Origin: Candidatus Peregrinibacteria bacterium GW2011_GWF2_38_29
GTDB taxonomy: Bacteria > Patescibacteriota > Gracilibacteria > UBA1369 > UBA12463
Assembly: GCA_000992695.1 (NCBI GenBank)
Contig: LBUS01000001.1
Span: 1 to 64,000, forward strand
DNA: 64,000 nt
Direction of reading: 5' to 3'
Below the pieces are notes generated by a model. That model saw nothing but the letters and a program-made list of their open reading frames with translations, ran no database searches and was not told the DNA's origin. Shown piece after piece: positions 25,574 through 35,172 of this stretch. A program made the translations under genes and the position numbers. The number at the start of each line of letters is the position of its first letter. The first letter of the stretch is position 1.

Positions 25574-26844
25574 ACAAAAAAATATCAATTGTAATTTTGA
25601 TTATTGGTTTTTTACTTGTAGGAAATTATGCATGGAAAAATTATATAAATGTCGGAATTTTGGCTTTTCAAGGCGAAATTCCATTTGGCGTGCAAATTAA
25701 TGGCGAATCACTGACGTGTAGTTCCGATGTATGTGAGAAAAATGTTGCACCCGGTCAATATTCCGTAAAAATTCAGAAAGTTGACTATGAAGATATCGAA
25801 CAAACTGTTGATGTAAAACGATCCGAAAAACTTGTCATTGGTGCGAAATTTAAAAAGAAAATTTCTTTTTCAGAAGGCACGCCTATCAACGATAAATATC
25901 AAAAATTATTGAATTTTGTTTTGCCATTGGAGTTTGCCTATGATGCGGATTTGCAAAAAAACTATGATGTTATTTTTCAGCTTATAAAAGACATAACCGG
26001 CACCAAAAAGAGTGTTATTTTTCAAAAACACAATAATCTTTTTCAAATGGCCGCTATTGTTTTTGGCGAAAAAAATGTTTATTTTTTGGCATCTAGTTTT
26101 AAAAAACCCGTTGATATAAGCGGCATCCTTTCTGACTTTACGAAAGCCGCAATAAGCCCTGTGGAATCAATCGTTGTATTTTTCGACAATAGCGGCAAAA
26201 ACCAAGCTTTAAAAAGCTTTGGCATTGATCCAAAAGGCAATGGTCGCTCAAATCCGGTTGTTGTAACTTATTTTACAAAACCAATATCTGCGGATTATTT
26301 GAGCTTTTCTGAAGACGGAAAATTTGTTTTTGCTACTGATGAAACATCGATTTATAAAATTGATCTTGCGGCTAAGGCAAAAGAAAATGTCGCAGATTTT
26401 AATGCAGAAATTTACGGTATAAAACCGTCGAACGATGGAAGGCTTCTATTAGTTGAAACAGCGGACTTGAAGTCTTTTGTCGTGAACACGGAAACTCGCA
26501 CAAAAAAACTAATTGATCTTAAGAACTTGCGAATAGATTTTGCTTATTGGACTTCAAAGAATTCGATAATTTTAGCCTATCCTGCAAGCTCTGAAAATGC
26601 TGTTTTAAATTATGAAGATGCAATAAAATCAATCGAGTCAGGTGGTCAAGATTCGGCTAGCAATAAGGTTTTTACGCGTGTTGCGGAATATTTCCCGGAG
26701 ACCTCGAATTCTAACGTTATACGCGATATAACGACAATGACGAAATTCCCTTCAAGGATGGATTTTGTTGAAATGAATGATTTGAGACGCGCAATGCTGC
26801 TCGTTGATAAAAATATTTATAATCTCGATTTTACGGTTAGATAA
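25564..26844 (+). CDS. Membrane-anchored PEGA-like protein with beta-propeller-like C-terminus
   Basis: 426 aa. The N-terminal membrane anchor (residues 7-24) is followed by a PEGA-like beta domain (about 38-95: IPFGVQINGESLTC...VAPGQYSVKIQKVDYEDIEQTVDV) and about 300 residues of beta-rich sequence with propeller-like strands (FSEDGKFVFATDETSIYKIDL; IKPSNDGRLLLVET). Probably faces the outside of the cytoplasmic membrane. PEGA domains are associated with surface layer proteins. The gene overlaps yraN by 10 bp and is translated from the ATG at 25564. Confidence 0.7.
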   Translation: MPLNKKISIVILIIGFLLVGNYAWKNYINVGILAFQGEIPFGVQINGESLTCSSDVCEKNVAPGQYSVKIQKVDYEDIEQTVDVKRSEKLVIGAKFKKKISFSEGTPINDKYQKLLNFVLPLEFAYDADLQKNYDVIFQLIKDITGTKKSVIFQKHNNLFQMAAIVFGEKNVYFLASSFKKPVDISGILSDFTKAAISPVESIVVFFDNSGKNQALKSFGIDPKGNGRSNPVVVTYFTKPISADYLSFSEDGKFVFATDETSIYKIDLAAKAKENVADFNAEIYGIKPSNDGRLLLVETADLKSFVVNTETRTKKLIDLKNLRIDFAYWTSKNSIILAYPASSENAVLNYEDAIKSIESGGQDSASNKVFTRVAEYFPETSNSNVIRDITTMTKFPSRMDFVEMNDLRRAMLLVDKNIYNLDFTVR

Positions 26845-26863
26845 GCTTGTAGTTCTATTTTCT

Positions 26864-26975
26864 CAGACACGCTTGATTTACCCGGCGTGTAAATCTTCGC
26901 TAGCGTTCGGTTTGCACTCTTTTGCTTCGCAAAAACCGTGCCCGTGCAAACCTCACGACTGTCTTCGAAAATATC
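26864..26975 (+). repeat. Structured dispersed element, family 1, copy B
   Basis: Stems: GATTTAC (26875-26881)/GTAAATC (26889-26895), GGTTTGCAC (26909-26917)/GTGCAAACC (26944-26952), with the inner hairpin TTTGCTTCGCAAA. Homologous to the copies at 14104 and 41132. It fills the gap between the PEGA-like gene and comM; the rest of that gap shows no gene. Confidence 0.8.
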
Positions 26976-27147
26976 CCCACAAACTTATCCCTTAACTAAA
27001 AATCGCGCCTTAAAATTCCTCCCGCCAAGCTTTTTCCTTGACCGAAAATCGTGTCATCGAAATGTTATAAAAAATTTAGAAACTGTTTATAAATATTTAA
27101 TCTCGCTCTGATAAAATTTGTGCGATTATTTTTTAAATCCAATTTTT

Positions 27148-28695
27148 ATGCTTGCAAAAGTTTTTAGTGCGTGCAATTTCGGAATTGATTCTTATCCAGT
27201 TGATGTTGAGGTTGATATTGCGAATGGTATGCCGGTTTTTTCGATTGTTGGGCTTGGCGACGCTTCGGTGCAGGAAGCGCGTGAACGCGTTAGGTCGGCA
27301 ATAAGAAATAGTAATTTTGAATTTCCGCAAAACAGAAAAACTGTAAATTTGGCGCCTGCTGATTTGCGCAAAAAAGGATCAATTTTTGATCTTCCAATTG
27401 CCATTGGAATTCTTTTTGCAAGCGGACAAATAAGACTGCATTCAAATTTAAAAAATACTTTCAAAGAGGGAATTTTTATTGGTGAGCTGGCCTTGAACGG
27501 TGATGTTAAAAAAATTGATGGTGCACTTGCGATTACGGAATTTGTAAAACGAAACGGATATAAAAAAATATATTTACCATATGAAAATTTCGCAGAAGCA
27601 AGCCTTATATCTGACATTGAAATTGTGCCGGTAAATTCTTTAAAACAAATTGTGGAATATTTTAAAACCGGAAAAAATAACAGCCATGGATTTGCTGAAA
27701 CCGGCGAGCTTGAATCAATGCCTTGGCCGGATCGCGCAGAAAATAATTCCAATGACTTTCAATATATTCACGGACAGGACTTTGCAAAAAGAGCCCTTCA
27801 AATTTCAATTGCCGGCGGACATAATTTGCTAATGATCGGACCGCCCGGATGTGGTAAAACAATGCTTGCTAATGCGGTTAAATCTATTTTGCCGGAAATG
27901 GATTTCGATGAATCGATTGATGTCACGAAAATCTATTCCGTGGCCGGAATGCTTAAAAAAGGGGAGTTTATAATGAAAAAACGACCATTCCGCGAGATAC
28001 ATCATACGGCTTCGCCGATAAGCATTCTTGGTGGTGGTCAAAATATTATGCCGGGAGAAATCTCACTCGCGCACAGAGGCGTTTTGTTTTTTGATGAATT
28101 GACTCTTTTTCCGCAAAGCGTTATTGAAAATCTCCGTCAACCGCTTGAATCAGGCCATATTACGATCAGTCGTACGAAATATAAAACGAGCTATCCGTCG
28201 GATTTTATTTTTATTGGCGCGATGAATCCTTGTTCTTGTGGATACCTTGGAGATGAAAAACGTGTTTGCATTTGCACTGATACGCAAATTAAAACTTATA
28301 AAAATAAGATTTCCGGACCGTTTTTGGATAGAATGGATTTGATCGTAAACATGAAAAAAGCGCAAAATCCGGCCGCAAAATCTGCAAAAAAATCTGCCAC
28401 GAAAAGTGATTTTTCTGAAATCTATGACTCCATAAAAACGGCTCGTGAAAAGCAAAAAGCACGTTTTGGGAAATCAATGCTTAATAAAAATATTTCCGTG
28501 AGTTATCTTGAAAAATTTTGCGAACTCGATAAAGAATGTCGAGATTTTTTAAAGTCCGCCACTTCAAAATTAAATATCTCGATGCGGACATATCACAAAA
28601 TCATAAAAGTCAGCAGAACAATTGCTGACCTTCAAAATTCCGACAAAATTAATTATTCTCATCTTGCTGAAGCAATGCAATACAGAGGTTGCTAA
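27148..28695 (+). CDS. comM: Mg-chelatase-like ATPase ComM/YifB
   Basis: 515 aa from the ATG at 27148 (MLAKVFSACNFG, the usual family start); the GTG at 27118 is rejected. N-terminal ChlI/Lon-protease-like domain (residues 1-165), AAA+ module with Walker A GPPGCGKTMLA and Walker B VLFFDELTLF, a CxC..C cluster (CSCGYLGDEKRVCIC) and the C-terminal helical domain. ComM is a hexameric helicase promoting branch migration during natural transformation. A ComEC-like hydrolase is present elsewhere in the window, but it lacks the channel. Confidence 0.94.
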   Translation: MLAKVFSACNFGIDSYPVDVEVDIANGMPVFSIVGLGDASVQEARERVRSAIRNSNFEFPQNRKTVNLAPADLRKKGSIFDLPIAIGILFASGQIRLHSNLKNTFKEGIFIGELALNGDVKKIDGALAITEFVKRNGYKKIYLPYENFAEASLISDIEIVPVNSLKQIVEYFKTGKNNSHGFAETGELESMPWPDRAENNSNDFQYIHGQDFAKRALQISIAGGHNLLMIGPPGCGKTMLANAVKSILPEMDFDESIDVTKIYSVAGMLKKGEFIMKKRPFREIHHTASPISILGGGQNIMPGEISLAHRGVLFFDELTLFPQSVIENLRQPLESGHITISRTKYKTSYPSDFIFIGAMNPCSCGYLGDEKRVCICTDTQIKTYKNKISGPFLDRMDLIVNMKKAQNPAAKSAKKSATKSDFSEIYDSIKTAREKQKARFGKSMLNKNISVSYLEKFCELDKECRDFLKSATSKLNISMRTYHKIIKVSRTIADLQNSDKINYSHLAEAMQYRGC

Positions 28696-28891
28696 TATTG
28701 TACTTGACGGCCTAACGATGTACATCTTTTAGCTGCTCTCCAAGTGTAAATTTTACATTATATTTATATACTTAAAATCTCGTATGTAAGCTTTATACTG
28801 AATGACGGAAATCTCTCGTAATTTTTATGTCGACGGACTGAACCCGTCGTTATATAATAAAGTTAGTTTTAAAAATATAAATAATAGACTT

Positions 28892-29659
28892 ATGATTTCA
28901 AAAATTCTTTCAGCATTTGATTTTAGCGATAAAGAAATCAAAATCTTTGAAAAACTGCTTGAATTCGGCATACAGCCGGCATCGCAAATAGCGCGTTTGA
29001 CCGAACTACCAAGAAACACGGTGCGTGATATTTTGGATAGACTCACGAAGAGAGGATTTTTAATACGCACACAACATGCAAATGCTCATTATTATGGCGT
29101 TGAAAAGGTTGAAAATATTGTCTTCCATCTTAAAAAAGAGCGCACAACGTTCAATGACCAATATGAACATCAAATTGATATTCTTAAAAATTTTGGCGAT
29201 GAACTTGTGCCAAATACGCAACGCGGCAATAGGCCTCAAATAACTTTCTATGATGGGACCGAAGGCCTTGAAAAAGTTTATGAAGACACTCTTACATCGC
29301 GTACTGATATTTTGGCTTACGCATGCCTTGAAACTATGTACGGGAGCGGACTTAAAGATTATTTTCCAAAATATTTTAAAAGGCGTGCGGCGAAAAAAAT
29401 ATTTATTCGTGCAATTTTTCCTGATTCAAAAGGAGCGCGCGAACGTGTTAAAAAAGATAAGGAAGAGCTTCGTGAAAGCGTTATTGTCCCAAAAAATATG
29501 CTAGATATTTCTCCTGAAATAAATATTTATGATGGAAAAGTCATTTTTGTTTCATGGGAAGAAAAAATCGCAATTCAAATCCGCAGTGATGAAATTTATA
29601 AAGCTATGAAAATGGCTTTTGAATTGGGCTGGAAGGCTGCGAAGATGATGAAAAAATAA
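28892..29659 (+). CDS. TrmB-type winged-helix regulator
   Basis: 255 aa from the ATG at 28892 (MISKILSAFD). N-terminal winged helix (residues 1-70): FSDKEIKIFEKLL...ASQIARLTELPRNTVRDILDRLTKRGFL. A helical linker precedes a C-terminal sensor-like domain with FYDGTEGLEKVYEDTL and ISPEINIYDGKV. It is a clear paralogue of the regulator at 34261-35094. The upstream region has the hairpin GACGGACTGAACCCGTC and TATAAT at 28853-28858. Ligand unknown. Confidence 0.85.
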   Translation: MISKILSAFDFSDKEIKIFEKLLEFGIQPASQIARLTELPRNTVRDILDRLTKRGFLIRTQHANAHYYGVEKVENIVFHLKKERTTFNDQYEHQIDILKNFGDELVPNTQRGNRPQITFYDGTEGLEKVYEDTLTSRTDILAYACLETMYGSGLKDYFPKYFKRRAAKKIFIRAIFPDSKGARERVKKDKEELRESVIVPKNMLDISPEINIYDGKVIFVSWEEKIAIQIRSDEIYKAMKMAFELGWKAAKMMKK

Positions 29660-29662
29660 AGC

Positions 29663-29690
29663 TTTACAAATTGGCGATTCCTGATAGAAT
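29663..29690 (+). promoter_or_regulatory. Promoter
   Basis: TTTACA (29663-29668), 16 nt spacer, TAGAAT (29685-29690), 9 nt before the ATG of the next gene. Confidence 0.55.
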
Positions 29691-29699
29691 GGATTTTCT

Positions 29700-30173
29700 A
29701 TGAGTGAAAGAGATAAATTAGGTTGTGATGCTGGCAATGATGGTGATAAAGGTGGTGATGGCCGCTCTAATGCCTCGCGCCCTGATTATCTTGCCAGACT
29801 AAATGCTCTTGCCGCTCCATTCAGAAAACTCCTTGCCGCGTCTGCACAGCCTGAATATGCTGATGTTGATGAATTTGCGAGAGCTCCTGATAAACTGGCT
29901 CAAATCGCTTTATCAACTGCTCCAATTGAAAAAAGGAAACGCGCCGTTGAATTATTGGGAAATCTTTTGGATACCGGCGAGCTTTCGGCTATTAAATTTT
30001 TAACACAAATTGCTGATCCGAATAAATTAATAACCGGCGCACGTTATTGTCCCGAAATACATAATATGGCGCGTAAGATTCTTGATAAATATGGAGTTGC
30101 TTGGAAAAATTACACTATCCTTACCGATTTTCGCGGAGAAAGAGGAACTATTAAACCTTACGGAGGACGGTAG
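29700..30173 (+). CDS. Hypothetical protein
   Basis: 157 aa, soluble. The first ~25 residues are Asp/Gly-rich (DAGNDGDKGGDGR), then a compact helical region with HEAT-like Ala/Leu spacing (IALSTAPIEKRKRAVELLGNLLDTGELSAI). No domain recognised. It has its own promoter and a very short leader; monocistronic ahead of murA. Confidence 0.6.
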   Translation: MSERDKLGCDAGNDGDKGGDGRSNASRPDYLARLNALAAPFRKLLAASAQPEYADVDEFARAPDKLAQIALSTAPIEKRKRAVELLGNLLDTGELSAIKFLTQIADPNKLITGARYCPEIHNMARKILDKYGVAWKNYTILTDFRGERGTIKPYGGR

Positions 30174-30219
30174 ACTTTTTTTGGCTTAAATACTATAATT
30201 TCGCAGGAAATAAATCATT

Positions 30220-31491
30220 ATGTTTAAATATCTCATCAAGGGTGGAATTCCACTCAATGGAGAAGTCCGAGTCAGCGGATCGAAAAATGCGGCGCTACCG
30301 ATTTTGTGCGCAACGATACTCACTAAAGAAAAATGCGTTTTGAAGAATGTTCCGGAAATTGCGGATATTTATTCCATGATTGATATTTTGAAAGAACTTG
30401 GCGCTCGCGTTAATTTTGAAAATAATGTTCTTGAAATTGAAACTTCGGAAATTAAAGGCATCACGCCTCCAAAAGAAGCCGTTTGCCACATGAGAGCTTC
30501 GATTTTGGTTATCCCACCTTTGCTTGCACGAAAAGGAAAAGTCGATATGAGCTTTCCCGGTGGATGCGTTCTTGGAAAACGTTCGATTGACGCACATACT
30601 TTTGTTTTTGAAAAATTTGGCGGAAAAATTAAGAATGATAAAACCGGAATAAATATTGAAGTAAAAGAATTAAAAGGCGGACTCGTTGTTCTTCCGGAGA
30701 TGAGCGTCACCGCAACTGAAAATGCGATTATGATGGCCGTATGCGCAAAAGGGGAGACTGAGATAAGGCTTGCGGCAACTGAACCGCACGTTCAAGATTT
30801 GTGTAAATTTTTGAAAAAAATGGGTGCGAAAATTTCAGGAGTTGGAACGACAACTTTGAATATCGAAGGCGTGAAAAACTTACATGGTGCCGAATATGAA
30901 ATTTGTGGAGATTATCTTGAAGCGGGAACATTTGCTCTTGCCGGCATTCTCACAAAAGGGCATGTGAAAGTTACCGGAATTGATACGTCTTTTCTTGATA
31001 TTTTGTGGCAAAAATTGGAAGAAATGGGCGTGAAATTAAATGTTCAGAAAAACTTTGTCGAAGTTTTTCCCGTTAAAAGATTGAAATCGATTAGGATTCT
31101 TCGAACTGCCGCTTATCCAAGCTTTCCAACTGATTTACAAGCACCATTTGGAGTGCTTTTAACGCAAGCAAATGGTGTTAGCAAGATTTTTGAAACGCTT
31201 TTCGAAGGAAGGCTTAACTATTTGATGGAGCTTGAAAAAATGGGTGCAAAAGTTGAGATTTTAAATCCAAATCAGGCTTTAATAATCGGTCCTTCAAAAT
31301 TGCGTGGATGCCCTGTTTCAAGCCTTGATATCAGAGCCGGCGCTGCAATGATTCTTGCAGGACTTTGTGCGGACGGCACTACTGAAGTTTCAAATATTCA
31401 GTATCTTCATCGCGGATATGAAAAGATGGATGAGAAGCTGAGGAAGTTGGGAGCGAATATAGAGAAGACTTGCACGATTACTAAGTTCTAA
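30220..31491 (+). CDS. murA: UDP-N-acetylglucosamine 1-carboxyvinyltransferase MurA
   Basis: First committed enzyme of peptidoglycan synthesis, transferring enolpyruvate from PEP to UDP-GlcNAc. 423 aa with the SGSKNAALPIL motif near the N-terminus, the catalytic-loop Cys conserved in FPGGCVLGKR (the fosfomycin target in the family), and PSFPTDLQAPFG. A TATAAT box lies about 22 nt upstream. Single gene, not linked to other mur genes. Confidence 0.96.
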   Translation: MFKYLIKGGIPLNGEVRVSGSKNAALPILCATILTKEKCVLKNVPEIADIYSMIDILKELGARVNFENNVLEIETSEIKGITPPKEAVCHMRASILVIPPLLARKGKVDMSFPGGCVLGKRSIDAHTFVFEKFGGKIKNDKTGINIEVKELKGGLVVLPEMSVTATENAIMMAVCAKGETEIRLAATEPHVQDLCKFLKKMGAKISGVGTTTLNIEGVKNLHGAEYEICGDYLEAGTFALAGILTKGHVKVTGIDTSFLDILWQKLEEMGVKLNVQKNFVEVFPVKRLKSIRILRTAAYPSFPTDLQAPFGVLLTQANGVSKIFETLFEGRLNYLMELEKMGAKVEILNPNQALIIGPSKLRGCPVSSLDIRAGAAMILAGLCADGTTEVSNIQYLHRGYEKMDEKLRKLGANIEKTCTITKF

Positions 31492-31562
31492 GCCTGGGGA
31501 ATAATCAATTATCAATTAGCTTACAATAATCAAATAATTTTTAAGTTTAAATTTTTGAAGTT

Positions 31563-32396
31563 TTAAATTGAGATTGAAATCGTTTCGCCGTCGGAAATAA
31601 ATTCAAGAGTGCCGGAAAAATCATTTCGAAATATTTGAACATTGCGCTTTTCCAAGCGATCCAAGGCTTCTTTATGCGGATGACCAAAGCGATTTTTTGC
31701 ACCACTTTGGATTGCGGCATAAATTGAATTTATTTCATACAAAAACTCTTCGCTTGTTGAATATTTGCTTCCGTGATGGCCGATTTTTATTAAATCCGCT
31801 GAAAAATCTTTATTCAATTTTAATGCTGAATATTCTTCTTCGATTGGCGCGTCACCTGTAAAAATAATGCTCGTTTTTCCGTATAATAAGCGAAAAATCA
31901 CAGATGATTCATTAGCGGATTTCTTATCTGAAATAGTCGAGTCTGAATATAAAAAATCCATAAAAACTCCTGCCCCAAAATCTATATCTGAATTTTGTGG
32001 AACAAATGCGGTTTCAATTTTGCGAGATTTGATTTCGTTTAAAAGTGTCGAATATAAAGGGTCTGCGGAACTTGCGTTCGGTAGCAGGATTTTGCCTATT
32101 TCATAACGTTTTACGACTTCCAGCATGCCTTCAAAATGATCTTTGTGCGGATGTGAAAGAATCATCAAATCTATTTTTCTATTTAAATGACCTAGTGTTT
32201 TTCCAATCAATTTTACCGCGGATGAACCCGGTCCGGCATCGATTAAAATCGTTTTATTTTCAGGGCTTTTTATCAAAATACAATCGCCTTGGCCAACATC
32301 CAAAAAATAGATGTGCAACCTGTTATCCGGCAGTTCGTTCAATAAAAATGCCGATACAAAAATCATAATCAAAATAAAAATTGCCGCATATTTCAT
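31563..32396 (-). CDS. ComEC-like metallo-beta-lactamase-fold hydrolase
   Basis: 277 aa. N-terminal signal peptide or anchor (residues 3-20), then a beta-lactamase-fold domain with FLDVGQGDCILI, the metal motif LSHPHKDHFEG, FTGDAP and IGHHGSKYS. This corresponds to the C-terminal nuclease-like domain of ComEC without the membrane channel, predicted to be exported. Stand-alone versions are common; a role in extracellular DNA degradation is an inference. Confidence 0.88.
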   Translation of the reverse strand: MKYAAIFILIMIFVSAFLLNELPDNRLHIYFLDVGQGDCILIKSPENKTILIDAGPGSSAVKLIGKTLGHLNRKIDLMILSHPHKDHFEGMLEVVKRYEIGKILLPNASSADPLYSTLLNEIKSRKIETAFVPQNSDIDFGAGVFMDFLYSDSTISDKKSANESSVIFRLLYGKTSIIFTGDAPIEEEYSALKLNKDFSADLIKIGHHGSKYSTSEEFLYEINSIYAAIQSGAKNRFGHPHKEALDRLEKRNVQIFRNDFSGTLEFISDGETISISI

Positions 32397-32478
32397 GCAA
32401 GCAATTTTTTCATATGTGCATTAAATTTCTCTAAACAGTTTATAAATAATTTCTGAAAATTTATTAAATTTACTTGAA

Positions 32479-34119
32479 TTAAGCTTTGTCGTTTGCGAAC
32501 TTTCTACCATAATTCATAACTCCAAATCCAAGAGCCGCGATCATTAAGGCATAAACTCCGGCCGGACCCGTTGCAGGCAATTCAGGAATAAGAACTTTTG
32601 TTAAAACACCAACGCTTTCGTTGCCTTTTTTATCTTTGGCCGTGAGTTTGAAATTATATTCTTTGCCCGGAGCAAGTTTTGCAACTTCAAAAGTAACGGT
32701 TTTTAAATCCAGCTTTTTAAAAACTGAATAATTTTTTCCGCCATCGTTGCTTTTATACAAAACATATTCTTTAAAATCGCCGGCAGTATTTAAGCTTGCC
32801 GCCCATGTTAATTTTGCCTTGTATTCAACATTTTCACCGTTGAAGCTCGTTGCGTCTTCCGGTGGAGTTACATCTTTATAAATTGGTGTAAATTCTTTTG
32901 TATTTTTAACTTCATCAACCAATTTTCCATCAACATCCAAAATTCCTTTTACCATAAATGAGTGAATTTTTTCATTGTCTGGCTCTTTGATCGTGAGTGT
33001 GACTGTAACATTGTCCTCTTCAAGCTTTACGCCCGTTATTTCAAGTATTTTTTCAGCATTTTCTTTTTGAACGATTGCAAAATTCGTCACAGGATCAACT
33101 GATAATGCAATTTTTTTAGTGAAAACGATTTTGATTGTTTTTTCGTCAACGGCTTTAACTGATTTAACTTCTGTTGTGCCAACTTCAGGTGCTGCCGGAG
33201 CAACCTCTGCGGCTGGTTTATCCGCAACAACGTCTGCCTGTTTTACGTCAGCGACCGCCGGATCTGCCGGAAGCTTGTCCGCCTCTGCAACCAATTTCTC
33301 CACATGCTCCTTATCTGTTCCTTTGAACAAAAGCGCATCTGATTTTCCACTAACAACAACTTCTTCGCTTGCGCCTTTAAGATCTCCACCGAGTGTTAAC
33401 AAATATTCTGTTTCCGGAATTTGAATATCAGTTGTGAGCAATACTGTTTTATTAGTCGTGTCTTCTGTATCTAATTCAGCTTTATTAACTTTTAAGAGAT
33501 CTAGTGTCTTGTTGTCTTGAATCGTAAATAGGTCTTGTGCATTTTCAGGCAAAACAACTGCGACTGAGAGTGTAACTTTTACAGTAACCGCATCAACCGC
33601 TTCAACTTTATCAATTTTAATAATTTTTAAATCCTCCATTGTTTCTATAGCGACCACTTTGTTGCCTTCATCTTTTGGCATAGAGATCAATGCGGCCGAA
33701 AGATTGCTCATTGGAACCGAGAAAACTTCCGGGCTGTAATAATCACTTTCAACGCCTTTTGAATCATATGCCGTGACTACAAAATAATAAGTTTTTCCGT
33801 TTTCCAAATTAACAACCACGTATTTGAGTGTATTGCCGGCGTCAAGTAATTGTGTATATTTGGCTTCATTGTCGTTTTTGACAGAAACCGTGCCGTAATA
33901 GACTTTGTAGCCCGTAGCGTTACCCTTGGCAGCTTCCCATTCAAGGCTGACCGAAGAATCTCCGGCAGTTGCCTTAAGCGTGTTTACGTCGCCTACAACA
34001 GTTGCTACTGCTGGCGTTTGAGCCAACTCAGCTTTCGCCGTTTTGATCACAACTGCGCATGGAGCGAGCACCATAACTGCAACGAGCAATGAAGATGCGA
34101 AAATCTTTATTTTTTTCAT
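32479..34119 (-). CDS. Fibronectin type III surface protein with LPATG tail
   Basis: 546 aa. Signal peptide (about residues 1-30), an FN3 domain (about 45-135: LKATAGDSSVSLEWEAA...GYKVYYGT), two beta domains of Big/cadherin-like composition (about 165-270 and 310-410), an Ala/Val/Asp-rich linker, and a second FN3 domain (about 415-510). The tail LPATG (514-518) plus a hydrophobic segment and RKFANDKA is a sortase-type sorting signal. No sortase gene is visible here. Likely a wall- or membrane-displayed adhesive protein. Confidence 0.85.
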   Translation of the reverse strand: MKKIKIFASSLLVAVMVLAPCAVVIKTAKAELAQTPAVATVVGDVNTLKATAGDSSVSLEWEAAKGNATGYKVYYGTVSVKNDNEAKYTQLLDAGNTLKYVVVNLENGKTYYFVVTAYDSKGVESDYYSPEVFSVPMSNLSAALISMPKDEGNKVVAIETMEDLKIIKIDKVEAVDAVTVKVTLSVAVVLPENAQDLFTIQDNKTLDLLKVNKAELDTEDTTNKTVLLTTDIQIPETEYLLTLGGDLKGASEEVVVSGKSDALLFKGTDKEHVEKLVAEADKLPADPAVADVKQADVVADKPAAEVAPAAPEVGTTEVKSVKAVDEKTIKIVFTKKIALSVDPVTNFAIVQKENAEKILEITGVKLEEDNVTVTLTIKEPDNEKIHSFMVKGILDVDGKLVDEVKNTKEFTPIYKDVTPPEDATSFNGENVEYKAKLTWAASLNTAGDFKEYVLYKSNDGGKNYSVFKKLDLKTVTFEVAKLAPGKEYNFKLTAKDKKGNESVGVLTKVLIPELPATGPAGVYALMIAALGFGVMNYGRKFANDKA

Positions 34120-34193
34120 ATTTGTTTTTGTTATTTTTATTTTATATGGGCCTGTGCTGCTTTCGCAGCGGCCTGTTATCTATATATTTTACC

Positions 34194-34236
34194 AAAAAAA
34201 TCCGTCCAAGTCAAGGTTAGTTAACTCGAACGGATT
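34194..34236 (-). terminator. Rho-independent terminator
   Basis: Minus strand: AATCCGT...ACGGATT stem with a long loop, followed by TTTTT. It lies 25 bp after the stop of the minus-strand TrmB-type gene. Confidence 0.6.
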
Positions 34237-34260
34237 GAGCGAGGGGTAATTTAAGACTTT

Positions 34261-35094
34261 CTAGCTTTCTTCTGTTATATCTTTCATCCTATCGGCTTCT
34301 TTATGCATTTGCTTTTCAAGCTCAGGATCGTATTTTTTGCCTATCTTTTCGTCATATTCAGACGATCTTTCATATGCAAGCATAAACAACTTCTTAAATG
34401 CATCTGCAACTTCACGACTTTCTATGATTGCGCCGAATTTTTCTTTAAGCGACATTATCGTCACTTTATCATCGTAAATATCAATTTCCGGCGAAATTCT
34501 ATATTTAACAGGGATTATTTTTGAAGTTCTGATATGTGCCTTATCCAAACCTTTGATTCTAAAAGAATCTTCGGTGTAAGCCAAAATAGCCTTAACCGGA
34601 ATTCCTCTGCGCGTGCGTCTGTCATAATATTCCGGAAAATAGCCTGGCATAAACGAATGTTGATTTTCAACCGATGCATAACCTAAAATTGCTGACCTTG
34701 CGGTTAATGTATCTTCGTATACGCTTATAATTCCCTCTACGCCTTCGTAAAATTTAATCTTCAATTTACCAGTTGGATGCCTGTGAATTGCTTTAAATTC
34801 AGGCAAAACTTTTTTTGCGCGTTGGATATTCGTTTCTATTTCTTTAAGATTTTCTTCCAACATACTTACAATTCTTTCCGGATTCTCGGCTATAAAAACC
34901 ATTTTTGATTTTTCTTCATATGTACTGACAAGCCCTTTTGTTATCAAGCCATTTAAAACATGATATCCATTTGTTCGCGTTATTTTGGCTTTTTTTGAAA
35001 TTTCAGTGACAGTTGAAGGACCCATCTCCAATAATGCAAGATAGATTTTGGCTTCCTTGTCGGTTAGGCCGAATTTTATGAGATCTTGAAACAT
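34261..35094 (-). CDS. TrmB-type winged-helix regulator
   Basis: 277 aa. Winged helix at residues 1-70 (FGLTDKEAKIYLALLEMGPSTVTEISKKAKITR), helical linker, and a C-terminal sensor-like domain with FYEGVEGIISVYEDTLTARSAILGYASVE and ISPEIDIYDDKV. These segments match the paralogue at 28892-29659. The extra C-terminus is charged and helical. Regulatory target unknown; the gene lies next to an FN3 surface protein and a methyltransferase. Confidence 0.85.
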   Translation of the reverse strand: MFQDLIKFGLTDKEAKIYLALLEMGPSTVTEISKKAKITRTNGYHVLNGLITKGLVSTYEEKSKMVFIAENPERIVSMLEENLKEIETNIQRAKKVLPEFKAIHRHPTGKLKIKFYEGVEGIISVYEDTLTARSAILGYASVENQHSFMPGYFPEYYDRRTRRGIPVKAILAYTEDSFRIKGLDKAHIRTSKIIPVKYRISPEIDIYDDKVTIMSLKEKFGAIIESREVADAFKKLFMLAYERSSEYDEKIGKKYDPELEKQMHKEADRMKDITEES

Positions 35095-35106
35095 ATGCTT
35101 TCATTA

Positions 35107-35172
35107 GGCGTCGCCTGCGGCGATATTTTATTTATATGTGGGACGTACGTGCTTACGCACTCCCGTCCCGTT
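35107..35172 (+). repeat. Structured dispersed element, family 3, copy 2
   Basis: Hairpin GTCGCC (35110-35115)/GGCGAT, the spacer ATTTTATTTATA, then GGGACG (35140-35145)/CGTCCC (35164-35169) enclosing GTGC-TTAC-GCAC. Same layout as 9332-9393. Confidence 0.5.

Noticed and set aside
31498-31545. AATCAATTATCA-type short repeats, also near 42600
   Set aside because: Short AT-rich strings without consistent structure; chance in AT-rich DNA is likely.
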